A program made the translations under genes and the position numbers. A DNA stretch of 64,000 nucleotides from a virus. The stretch spans positions 1 through 64,000 of IMG/VR virus record IMGVR_UViG_3300046542_000074. One strand, given 5' to 3'. Shown piece by piece: positions 45,596 to 55,000 of this stretch. Within the stretch, counting starts at the first letter, position 1, and each line of letters starts with the position of its first letter. The notes under the pieces were generated by a model. That model ran no database searches and was not told the origin of the DNA. It saw only the letters and a list, made by a program, of their open reading frames with translations.

Positions 45596-45930
45596 TCGAC
45601 GTTGCCCATGCCATGTACGAACCTGACACCAGCGAGAAACAAGCTGCCATGTTTGGTTTGAACCTTTCTGAAATCCCTAATGAAGTTATCGAAGTGTGGG
45701 ATATCAACTGGCCAGCCTTTAGTGTGTTCTATGCAATGAATACACAATGGCGAATGGCGGGTATGGGTGGCGAGAGAACAGGATTAGATTACAACGCAAT
45801 TCCTGTTGTGGCTAAACTTCTCGGCTTGAAGTCCAAACAAACACAAGAGATATTCTCCAGTATTCAAGTTATGGAGAATGAAGCCTTAACCACAATGAGG
45901 GAAAGCACACCAAATGCCAACGATAGCTGA
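45592..45930 (+). CDS. T extension of the gpGT frameshift product
   Basis: Open only in the -1 frame. After shifting on G GGA AAC, the ribosome reads CTA ATC GAC and continues through AHAMYEPDTSEKQAAM to the stop, giving a fusion of about 240 residues starting at 45209. An ATG at 45613 exists but has no RBS. The G/GT arrangement is conserved in lambda-like tails. Confidence 0.88.
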   Translation, partial: LIDVAHAMYEPDTSEKQAAMFGLNLSEIPNEVIEVWDINWPAFSVFYAMNTQWRMAGMGGERTGLDYNAIPVVAKLLGLKSKQTQEIFSSIQVMENEALTTMRESTPNANDS

Positions 45931-48900
45931 GTTAGAAATTAGGGTAGACAGTACCCCAACAGAGAAAGCAACCAAAGCGTTGAATGACTTTGCCAGTGCC
46001 GCTGATAAAGCTGCTCAAGCTGGTAAGGCTAAAGTTACAGTTGACAGAGAAGCTGCTGCTGCAAACGAGATCACCGCTAAGTCTGAAAAGAACCTTTCTG
46101 AAGTTATCGACTACCAAGCTCGTAAGTTAGCAACACTGAAAGAACAACGACGTGAACTTAACAAGTCTGACATGCGCAGTACTGCACCAGAAGAGTTCCG
46201 TAGACTTAACAGTATTCTGGATGCAAACATTGCTCTGGTGTACAAACAAGGCACCGCAAAGGATGTTCTCAACGCGAAGGAAGAACGAGGCATTGAAAAG
46301 CTCAATGCTGTTGTAGCTGGTTACGACAAAGTTTCCAAAGCTACCCTTGAGTATGACCGGAACATTGCTGCACTGAATAAGGGTTATGACAATGGCCTTC
46401 TTAGTACAGTAGCCTACAATAAAGCTCTTGCTGACCAAGCTGCACAACTTGAGAAAGTTAAAGCTGCTCAACCGGGCAGTAGCCAGTCTGTTGCTGCTGG
46501 CTATGAGAATGCTTTGAACAAGCTTGTTCCATATCGTGTGGAGATGACAAACCTTGCTGCTCAGGAAAAGATTCTCCAACAACAACGTGATGCGGGTAGT
46601 GTTAAAACTCCGGCACAGATTGCTGAATGGGATCGTGCAACCGCTGCAATTGCCTCTCAGCGTAAAGAGTATGAGCGACGAATCAAAGCTGGTAATGAGA
46701 TGGGTATCTCTGCCAAACAAGAGCAAGCTGCTCTCCGTGGACTTCCAGCACAATTCACCGACGTTGTTGTTTCCCTGCAAGGTGGTCAAAATCCACTGAC
46801 AGTATTGCTGCAACAAGGTGGACAAGTTAAAGATATGTTCGGTGGTATTGTTCCAGCCTTCAAAGCTGTAAGTACTGCTGTTCTCTCTATGATCAGTCCG
46901 CTCACTGTTGGTGTAGCTGCAATTACTGCTCTTGGTGTTGCTGCCTATCAGGGCAGTCAAGAGTTCACCAACCTGCAAAGATCATTGGTCAAAGGTGGTG
47001 GGTTCTCTGGAGCCACACTCTCAGACCTTTTGGTATTCCAAACAACATTGGATAAAACAGCAGGAACTGCCAGTGATGCAGCCGAAGCGTTAACACTTCT
47101 TGAAGCCTCCGGTAAGATATCTAAAGAAGTTTTTGTGAGCATTGGTGCTGCTGCTATCCAAATGCGGGAAGCCACGGGTCAGTCTATTCAAGACACTGTA
47201 GAGGACTTTGCATCTCTTGGTAAAGACCCTGTAGACTCTGCTGTTCGATTGAACGAGAAGTATAAGTTTCTTACTGCTTCTGTACTTGCTCAAGCTGAAG
47301 CATTGGCTAGAGCCGGGGAGGAACAAAAGGCTACAATCCTCCTGCAAAGCCAAATGTCAGATGCTGCCTCTGATTCAGCAGAAAGGATCATCGATAAAGC
47401 TGGTGGTATCGAACGTGCTTACCGTGGGGTAAAGGGTGCCATATTAGAAACTTGGAATGTTCTTAAGGATCTAGGTCGTACCGATGATGAGTACAGACTT
47501 GCTGATCTTACTGCAAGAGAGGCAGCACTAAAAGCTGAACTTGATAGGAACAAGAATGGAAACTTTCTTGATAAAGCCATGTCTCGCCCAGATGTCTTGG
47601 TGGAAGCTAAGCTCAAAGAAACACAGACAGCTATTGCCGAACTTAAGAAGAAGTCAGACAAGGAAGCTTCTGAGGAAGCCATCAAAAATGCGAGGATTGA
47701 AGCTGATAGGAAGGCTGCGGTTTCTCAAGATTACATCCGACGTATTGCTGCTGGGTACGGAACTGCATCTCAGAAGGCACAGGCAGAGTTAGACAAGATT
47801 GACCAGAAACAAAAGGAAGTCTTGGATGCTGGTGTGCCAAACAAAGACCAAATGGATTTGTATACCAAAGCACGATCTGTAGCTCAAACCAATCTTGATA
47901 AGGCAAAGGAAGCAGAAGCTGCTGCGAACAAACCTAAGACTGATCCAGCTCAAACTCAAGAAGTCGTTGAAGTTAAGAGTAATCTAACTGCTCTGGAAGC
48001 TGAATACGATGGTTACTACAAACGTGTAACTGCACTAGGCAAAGCCAACATCGTGACTCAGGAAGCTACAGTTGCGAGCCAACAAGCCATTCTTGAGGCT
48101 GAAAAGAAGGCTATCTCTGAGAACTATGATGCACAGATTAAAGCCATTCAAGCCCTACAAGGTAAGAAGACTAACTCTGCTGCTACCAACATCTCTCTGG
48201 ATAACCAAGTAACTAAAGCTGAAGCTGCCAAGGTGGCTGCACTTGAGAAACTGAACACTCGTCAAGAAGTGCTGGCTGATCAAGAGAAAGGCAGACTGTC
48301 ACAACGTTCTGCTGCTATTGCCGCTTATGCAGATGCAATGCAACTCCAAGTTGATAACATTGTTGAACAAGGAGAACGCCAAGCTAAGGCTGTAGGTCAA
48401 GGTGCTCGACAAGGCAAGTTGAATGAAGACCTCCGTGAGAATGATCGTAACTTCGAAAAGAACACACTCTCTCTTGCCAAGCGTAAAGATGAGATGGACC
48501 CAATCGAATATGCCGCTAATCTGAAAGCTGCTACACAAGCACACGATGATATGCGCAATGCCATCATCAACAATGATCGCCAGATTGCTGCTGCTGAAGC
48601 TGATTGGACTAATGGTGTTACTCGTGCTTATGAGGATTATGCAGATAAGTCTCGTGACCTTGCCAGTACTGTGGAAGGTGCTATTACGGGTGCATTCAGT
48701 TCGATGGAAGATGCAATGGCTGAGTTTGCCACAACCGGTAAACTTAACTTCCGCAGTCTTGCCAACAGTATCATCAGTGACATGGCTAAGATCGCTGCTA
48801 AGCAAGCCACAAGCTCAGCTCTATCCAGTTTGTTTGGTATGGCACTTGGTGCTTATGGTGGTGGAGCTAACGGCTTTGCCTCGGGTAGTGCAGCGGCTGC

Positions 48901-49372
48901 TTCCTCTTCTGCTGGTGCATCTCAGGCTGGTTATGCCAACTTGAGTAACTGGAACATTAACGCTAAGGGTGGTGCATTCACTGGTGGCCTTAAGTACTTT
49001 GCGAACGGTGGTGCATTCACCAACTCTATTGTTTCCTCTCCTACTGAGTTTGGTATGAGTAATGGTCAACGCGGAGTTATGGGTGAAGCTGGCCCTGAAG
49101 CAATCATGCCATTGAGCCGCACTTCTGACGGTAGCCTTGGTGTTCGTATGACTGGCGGCACTAGTACTTCAACAAGTAATTCTGGTGGGGTTCAAGTAAA
49201 CATCAGCATCTCGGATAGCGGAGTATCCAGTAAAACAGAAGGTGGTGCAGGTGCAGGCTTCGATCAATTCGGTAAAGAGATTGGCGACTTTGTTGACGCT
49301 CGTTATCGTGTTCTTATTGGTCGTGACTTGAGAGACGGTGGTGCGATTAAGACAGCAATGTCTGGTCGCTAA
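45914..49372 (+). CDS. tape measure protein, lambda gpH-like
   Basis: 1152 residues; fixes tail length. N-terminal ELEIRVDSTPTEKATKALND, long helical stretches, a hydrophobic segment near 310-350 (AVLSMISPLTVGVAAITALG), and a C-terminal lambda-type block (GKLNFRSLANSIISDMAKIA, then GRRGVMGEAGPEAIMPL-like GVMGEAGPEAIMPLSR). Overlaps the T frame by 17 nt. Confidence 0.95.
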   Translation: MPTIAELEIRVDSTPTEKATKALNDFASAADKAAQAGKAKVTVDREAAAANEITAKSEKNLSEVIDYQARKLATLKEQRRELNKSDMRSTAPEEFRRLNSILDANIALVYKQGTAKDVLNAKEERGIEKLNAVVAGYDKVSKATLEYDRNIAALNKGYDNGLLSTVAYNKALADQAAQLEKVKAAQPGSSQSVAAGYENALNKLVPYRVEMTNLAAQEKILQQQRDAGSVKTPAQIAEWDRATAAIASQRKEYERRIKAGNEMGISAKQEQAALRGLPAQFTDVVVSLQGGQNPLTVLLQQGGQVKDMFGGIVPAFKAVSTAVLSMISPLTVGVAAITALGVAAYQGSQEFTNLQRSLVKGGGFSGATLSDLLVFQTTLDKTAGTASDAAEALTLLEASGKISKEVFVSIGAAAIQMREATGQSIQDTVEDFASLGKDPVDSAVRLNEKYKFLTASVLAQAEALARAGEEQKATILLQSQMSDAASDSAERIIDKAGGIERAYRGVKGAILETWNVLKDLGRTDDEYRLADLTAREAALKAELDRNKNGNFLDKAMSRPDVLVEAKLKETQTAIAELKKKSDKEASEEAIKNARIEADRKAAVSQDYIRRIAAGYGTASQKAQAELDKIDQKQKEVLDAGVPNKDQMDLYTKARSVAQTNLDKAKEAEAAANKPKTDPAQTQEVVEVKSNLTALEAEYDGYYKRVTALGKANIVTQEATVASQQAILEAEKKAISENYDAQIKAIQALQGKKTNSAATNISLDNQVTKAEAAKVAALEKLNTRQEVLADQEKGRLSQRSAAIAAYADAMQLQVDNIVEQGERQAKAVGQGARQGKLNEDLRENDRNFEKNTLSLAKRKDEMDPIEYAANLKAATQAHDDMRNAIINNDRQIAAAEADWTNGVTRAYEDYADKSRDLASTVEGAITGAFSSMEDAMAEFATTGKLNFRSLANSIISDMAKIAAKQATSSALSSLFGMALGAYGGGANGFASGSAAAASSSAGASQAGYANLSNWNINAKGGAFTGGLKYFANGGAFTNSIVSSPTEFGMSNGQRGVMGEAGPEAIMPLSRTSDGSLGVRMTGGTSTSTSNSGGVQVNISISDSGVSSKTEGGAGAGFDQFGKEIGDFVDARYRVLIGRDLRDGGAIKTAMSGR

Positions 49373-49412
49373 GATGCCGATTAAGTTGCCTCTATCGATC
49401 ACCAAGAATCGA

Positions 49413-49442
49413 TTGACAAAATCTATCCCTACCTAGTAGAAT
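49413..49442 (+). promoter_or_regulatory. second-family promoter in the tail module
   Basis: TTGACA, 18 nt, TAGAAT, then AGA-TACTTAT; CTATCGAT upstream and ATCTATC in the spacer repeat the CTATC motif. Serves the M-L-K-I-J and fibre genes. Confidence 0.78.
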
Positions 49443-49454
49443 AGATACTTATAA

Positions 49455-49491
49455 GGGAGGACTATTCACTTAGTTCCTCCCATTTTTATTT
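49455..49491 (+). terminator. hairpin with U-tract just after the promoter
   Basis: GGGAGGA, 13-nt loop, TCCTCCC, then ATTTTTATTTC. It can end transcripts of the tape measure gene and also lies at the 5' end of the new transcript, as an attenuator would. Confidence 0.75.
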
Positions 49492-49504
49492 CAGGAGATT
49501 AATA

Positions 49505-49852
49505 ATGGCAACACAGACATTTACATGGCGTGTAGAGAGAGCGCCTGCTCCAACTATCAACTATCGAACAATCGAAGCTCAGTTTGGTGATGGGTTCAAA
49601 CAAGTTAGCGCTGATGGTATCAACACAAAAGATGAATCGTTTGATATCACCACCAACGGTACAGATGCTGTGATTCAGGCTATCGTGGATTTCTTTGATG
49701 CTCACAATGGAACTAAGAGTTTCTTGTGGAAACCACCTTTCGGTAAGTTGTCCCTCTTCACATGCAAGACATTCAAAGCTGTCCCTCAAGGACCAAATAT
49801 CAATGTGCTGACAGCAACCTTTGTTAAATCATTTTCGAGTGGAGTACCTTAA
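49505..49852 (+). CDS. minor tail protein, lambda gpM-like
   Basis: 115 residues. FTWRVERAPAPTINYRTIEA then FGDGFKQVSADGINTKDESF is the gpM pattern. Part of the tail tip base. RBS AGGAG; stop overlaps the next ATG. Confidence 0.92.
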   Translation: MATQTFTWRVERAPAPTINYRTIEAQFGDGFKQVSADGINTKDESFDITTNGTDAVIQAIVDFFDAHNGTKSFLWKPPFGKLSLFTCKTFKAVPQGPNINVLTATFVKSFSSGVP

Positions 49853-50586
49853 TGGCAGTAGTTGACATTCATCAGACGATCCAGAATCTTGAAGCAGGCA
49901 ACAAAGTTAAGTTGATCGAAGTGGATTGTACTGAGTTTGGTGGTTCTGTTCTGAGGTTCCATAATTACAACGTCGATTACACAGAAGCTGAACTTCTGGC
50001 TTTAGCGGGTGCTGCAAGTATCCCTCCTAAAGCAATTATGTTTCAAGGTAAGGCTTACAGTTGCTGGCCTTATGAACTAACAGGCATGGATCAAGATGGT
50101 ACTGGTTCCAGTCCAACTCCAACACTGACAGTGGCTAACCTTGACGGAACAATCAGTAGCATGTGTCTTCAGCTTCAGAACTTGTTTGAAGCTAAGGTGA
50201 CAGAGCATACAACATTCTTGCCCTATCTGGATGGTAACTCAGACGCTGACCCAACAATGGAATTTACCCAAACTTGGTATATCAGCCGTAAGAGTAACGA
50301 GGATAACGTAAGTGTTTCTTGGGACTTGTCTTCTCCTGCTGATCTAACTGGACAGCAACTTCCACGTAGGCAGATTCACAGCATGTGCCATTGGGCCTTG
50401 AATGGTCAGTATCGTGGTGCAGATTGTGGATACACAGGCACAAACTACTTCACCGACAAAGGTGTACCAACAGCTAACCCAGCGTTAGATGTGTGCGGTG
50501 GACTATGTAGCGACTGTAAGTTAAGGTTTGGCGCAGAACAACCCTTAAACTTCGGCGGGTTCATTGCAAGTAGTTTGATTGCTTAA
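49852..50586 (+). CDS. minor tail protein, lambda gpL-like, with Fe-S type Cys set
   Basis: 244 residues. N-terminal beta domains (TEFGGSVLRFHNYNVDYTEA), and a C-terminal set of Cys in CHWALNGQYRGADCGYTG and DVCGGLCSDC that in lambda gpL binds an iron-sulfur cluster. Tail tip component. Confidence 0.93.
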   Translation: MAVVDIHQTIQNLEAGNKVKLIEVDCTEFGGSVLRFHNYNVDYTEAELLALAGAASIPPKAIMFQGKAYSCWPYELTGMDQDGTGSSPTPTLTVANLDGTISSMCLQLQNLFEAKVTEHTTFLPYLDGNSDADPTMEFTQTWYISRKSNEDNVSVSWDLSSPADLTGQQLPRRQIHSMCHWALNGQYRGADCGYTGTNYFTDKGVPTANPALDVCGGLCSDCKLRFGAEQPLNFGGFIASSLIA

Positions 50587-50597
50587 TAGGAGTAGAC

Positions 50598-51386
50598 ATG
50601 GACGAGAAAATTGTAAATGCGATGCTCAGGCACGCTGAGAAAGAATACCCGAATGAGAGTTGTGGTGTAGTTGTCAAGTTGAAGACTACGGATAAATACA
50701 TTCCGTGTAAGAACATTGCCAAAGACCCAACTACAGGATTTAAGATGTGCCCTGAGTCCTATGCTAAAGCAGAAGACATTGGTGACGTAATTGGTATTGT
50801 CCATAGTCACCCTGACGGCACAACAGTTCCTAGCGCACATGACTTAGCAATCATGAGTGTAAATCGAGAGATTGAACTAGCTGTTAACCCAAACAGCGAC
50901 GTTATCCCTTGGCACATAGTATCATGGCCTGAAGGTGATTATCGTCAAATTGATCCTGTAATACATGGTGATCTATTGGGTAAACCCTTTGTACATGGTG
51001 TATGGGATTGCTGGCAGAGTTGTGCAGACTTCTACAAGAAACATTATGGCATTGACTTCCCTCATTACGAACGTGAAGACCTCTGGTGGGAAAAGAAAGA
51101 TGGTCCTTCGCACTATGAAGATTTCTACGAGAGCGCAGGCTTCTATATAGTAAGTGAACCTGAGTATGGGGACATGATTGTCATGCAAGTGGGTCATTCA
51201 TACCATCCCAACCATGCGGGTATTTACCTTGGCTCGGTTACTGAGTTTGATGGTACACCACTTGGTGGTAATGGACCATTCATGTTTCATCACATGTACA
51301 ACAAGAAAAGTGAAGTGGTTGTATACGGTGGTCAATGGTCACAACGTACCCGACTTATATTGAGACATAAAAACAAAGGAGTTTAA
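50598..51386 (+). CDS. tail tip protein, lambda gpK-like (JAMM + NlpC/P60)
   Basis: 262 residues with two peptidase domains. JAMM/Mov34 at the N-terminus: E20, then HSHPDGTTVPSAHD (H69, H71, D82). NlpC/P60 at the C-terminus: VWDCWQSCADFY (C138) and HPNHAGIYLG (H206). All key residues are present, so it probably cuts peptidoglycan cross-links during DNA entry or assembly. Confidence 0.93.
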   Translation: MDEKIVNAMLRHAEKEYPNESCGVVVKLKTTDKYIPCKNIAKDPTTGFKMCPESYAKAEDIGDVIGIVHSHPDGTTVPSAHDLAIMSVNREIELAVNPNSDVIPWHIVSWPEGDYRQIDPVIHGDLLGKPFVHGVWDCWQSCADFYKKHYGIDFPHYEREDLWWEKKDGPSHYEDFYESAGFYIVSEPEYGDMIVMQVGHSYHPNHAGIYLGSVTEFDGTPLGGNGPFMFHHMYNKKSEVVVYGGQWSQRTRLILRHKNKGV

Positions 51387-51389
51387 TAG

Positions 51390-52004
51390 ATGGCAGAGAA
51401 ATGGGTTGAGGTTCGCCTCGGTGGTTATCTCAGACAATTCGGTAAGAGTCATCGGTTCCTCGTATCCAAACCTGCTGAAGCAATCCGTGCAATGTGTTTG
51501 CAGATTAAAGGCTTTGAGAATGCCATGCGTACAGCACACCATAAAGGTATTAAGTTCGCTGTGTTCAATGGTACACGCAACGTAGAGGATCCAGACGAAC
51601 TCTGGCTGGGCACTAAGGATGTACTTCGTATTGTTCCTCAGTATGAAGGTAGTAAAAGTGGACTTGGCACAGCACTTGTAGGTGCATTGATTATTGCAGC
51701 GGTTGTACTTGCTGGCCCCGCTGGCTATGCCGCTGCCGGTGGTTTCCTCGCTAGTGGTACGGCTGCTGCATCTATCGCAATGGGTGTGGGTGTTTCCCTC
51801 TTACTTGGTGGTGTTACACAAATGTTAACGCCACAAACACAAGGACTTAGTACAACAGAGGATGCCGACAACTCAGCGTCTTATGCCTTTGGTGGCCCTG
51901 TAGTTACAACAGCGCAAGGTAATCCGGTTCCACTGTTTTATGGGGATCGAGAGGTAGGTGGAGCATGTGTTTCCGTCTATATGATTTCTGAAGATCAAGC
52001 TTAA
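51390..52004 (+). CDS. tail assembly protein, lambda gpI-like
   Basis: 204 residues between K and J. N-terminal ubiquitin-like beta-grasp (EVRLGGYLRQFGKSHRFLVS), then a Gly/Ala-rich hydrophobic segment (GTALVGALIIAAVVLAGPAG) of the I family. Confidence 0.9.
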   Translation: MAEKWVEVRLGGYLRQFGKSHRFLVSKPAEAIRAMCLQIKGFENAMRTAHHKGIKFAVFNGTRNVEDPDELWLGTKDVLRIVPQYEGSKSGLGTALVGALIIAAVVLAGPAGYAAAGGFLASGTAAASIAMGVGVSLLLGGVTQMLTPQTQGLSTTEDADNSASYAFGGPVVTTAQGNPVPLFYGDREVGGACVSVYMISEDQA

Positions 52005-52021
52005 TTAAAGGAGAACGTACC

Positions 52022-55000
52022 TTGCTTGAATACAATATCGAGGGTAGTAAGGGTGGGGGTGATAAACCTCACACTCCGGTAGAAACCCCAAACAACTTGC
52101 TGTCCGTAGCTCAAGCAAAGATTCTGATTGCTGTTGCTGAAGGTACACTGGGTGGCACTCCAACCGGTAAGGATATCTTTCTTGGTGGCACTCCACTCTT
52201 AGATGCAAATGGCAATCCAAACTTTGGCGGTGTTACTTGGGAATGGCGTTCTGGTACTTCCCCACAAACTTACATTCAAGGTATGCCGGATGTAAGTAAT
52301 GAGATGACTGTCGGTGTAGAACTGACCAGCACTACGCCATACGTCCGTGCAATCACCAAGAGCACATTGTCTGCTGTACGAGTTACCCTGTCTTGGGCTG
52401 CTCTTATGCAACAGCAAAGTAACGGTGACACCACTGGCTACAAAATTGATTACGCTATCGACATCGCTACCAACGGTGGTGCTTATGTCTTGTATTCCAA
52501 CTACACAGTTGATGGTAAGACTAACACAACTTACGAGCGTACCCACCGTGTGAACTTGCCTACAGGCACTAACTGGTCGTTGCGTGTTCGTCGTATTACC
52601 CCTAACTCTCAGTCAAGTACTATTCAAGATACCATGACTATCAAGAGTGTGGCTGAAGTAATCGACGTTAAGCAAACCTACCCGAACACGGCTCTGCTGT
52701 TTGTACAGTTTGATTCCCGTTTGTTCGGCGGTACTATTCCAAAGATTTCTGTTCGCACCAAAGGTAAAGTAATTCGTGTCCCTGACAACTACGATCCTGA
52801 GACACGTTCTTACTCGGGTACATGGTCTGGTGCGTTCAAATGGGCATACAGCAACAACCCGGCTTGGGTGTTCTATGACATTGTTACTGGTGATCGTTAT
52901 GGTTTGGGTAGTCGTGTTACTGCCGACCAGATTGACAAGTGGGCTTTATATGAAGTAGCTCAATACTGTGACGTTCTAGTGGATGATGGCAAGGGTGCTG
53001 GCACTAAAGAACCTCGTCACACTTGCAACATCTACATTCAATCGAAAGCTGATGCTTGGACTGTATTGCGAGATATCGCCAGTATCTTTAACGGCATGAC
53101 CTACTGGAACGGTAACAAGTTTGTTGCTGTAGCTGATAAACAAGAGCCTCTGGATAACATCCCGGTGTTCGGTCGTTCCAACGTTGTAAATGGTAAGTTC
53201 AACTATCAAACCACTGACGTTCGTAGTATCAACACGTCGGCTCTGGTAAGTTACGATGATCCAAACAACCACTTCAACACAGAAGTCGAAGCTGTTTGGG
53301 AGAAGAGTCAAATTCTGCGATGGGGCGGTGATAAGCAAACTACTATGTCTGCTATCGGCTGTACCTCCCGTGGTCAAGCTCAGCGAATGGGTAAGTACAA
53401 CCTAATCACTAACATGTACAACCGTACTGTCGTGTTCAAAACTGGCCTGCAAGGTCTGAATGAGCAAGTGGCTCCGGGTTCTGTTATTGGTGTAGCTGAT
53501 CCACTGATTGCTGGTAAACCCTTCACAGGTCGCTTGGCTTCGGGTACAACCACTGTCGTAACTCTGGATCGTACAACAGAAGCTAAAGCCGGTGACAAGT
53601 TGTTCATCACTAAGTCGGATGGCACTACCCAAGGCCGTACTGTTTCTGCTGTTTCGGGTAAAGTGATTACTCTAACTACAGCCTACAGTGAAGTTCCAAA
53701 GATTGATGCTGTGTGGTACTTGGAAGCGTCAGACCTCAAGTCTCAACTGTTCCGAGTTATCAAGATCACTTCCCCAAGTGAATCTATTTACGAGATTACG
53801 GCTGCTGAGTACAATGACAGTAAGTTCGCTGCTATCGACAACGGCGCACGTCTGGAAGCTCGACCAATCAGTAAAGTTCCTTCTGGCTCTCAAGCTGCAC
53901 CAGCTTCTGTAACTGTATCTGCGAAGAGTTACACAGAACAAACTCTTGCTGTAACCACAATGACTGTATCTTGGCCTCAAACACCAAATGCAACCTTGTA
54001 TGAAGGCCAATGGCGAGTTGGTAGTGGTGATTGGGTTCCATTGGGCACAACTGGTGGATTGAACTTCGATGTGAAGGGTATTTACACTGGCGCCTACATT
54101 GCTCGTGTTCGTGCAATCAATGCCAGTGGTGTTATGTCTGTCTGGAAAGAGTCTGTACAAACAAACTTGGCTGGTAAAGTTGGTGCGCCTCCTGCACTGA
54201 CAAGTTTGACAGTTACACCAATAGTGTTTGGTATGCAAATCAACTGGACCTTCCCTCAAGGTGCTGAAGACAGCGCACGTACAGAAATTATGTATAGTCA
54301 AACTCAATTCTTTGCTGATGCCAAGAAACTGGGTGACTTCGCATATCCACAAGCATCACACGAGATGAACGGATTGAAGGCTGGTCAACGGTTCTTCTTT
54401 TGGGGTCGTCTGGTAGACAGGACTGGTAACGTTGGTCCTTACTTCCCACTGACAACTGCTGTTGGTGTAATGGGTGAGTCAAGCACAGACTTTAGCGAGT
54501 ATGAGGAATACTTCAAAGATCAAATCAACAACTCTGCACTTGGTCAAGAGCTAGCTGAGCGTATTGACAAGATCGAAGTCATTGAACGCACCACTGAAAT
54601 TATTGAAGCTCAGCTTGGTGCAACTGAGGCAAGTGTTGCTGAAGTTAAAGAATCTACCGATCTTGCTGTTTCTGATTTGAACCGAGATGTTGACCTGCTG
54701 AATAATGACTTAGCTGCATTGCAGACACAAGTAGATAACATCAAGGATGCTGCACTTTATGATCCAACAAAGACTTATGTGAAGGGTGATAGTGTCCGTG
54801 TTGGAGATCGCCTGTATCAAGCTAAGCAAGCTGTGCCGATCAACACTTCACCACCTAACACCACTTACTGGCTCGATGTAGGTCAGGTGGTTGAAGAGGC
54901 TGGAGCGGTAGCGGTACAGGTTGGACTTAACACTGTGGCGATTTCAAACCAAGGCGGAATTCTTACTGCACAAGGCCAGAAACTTGATGCCCTAGATGTT

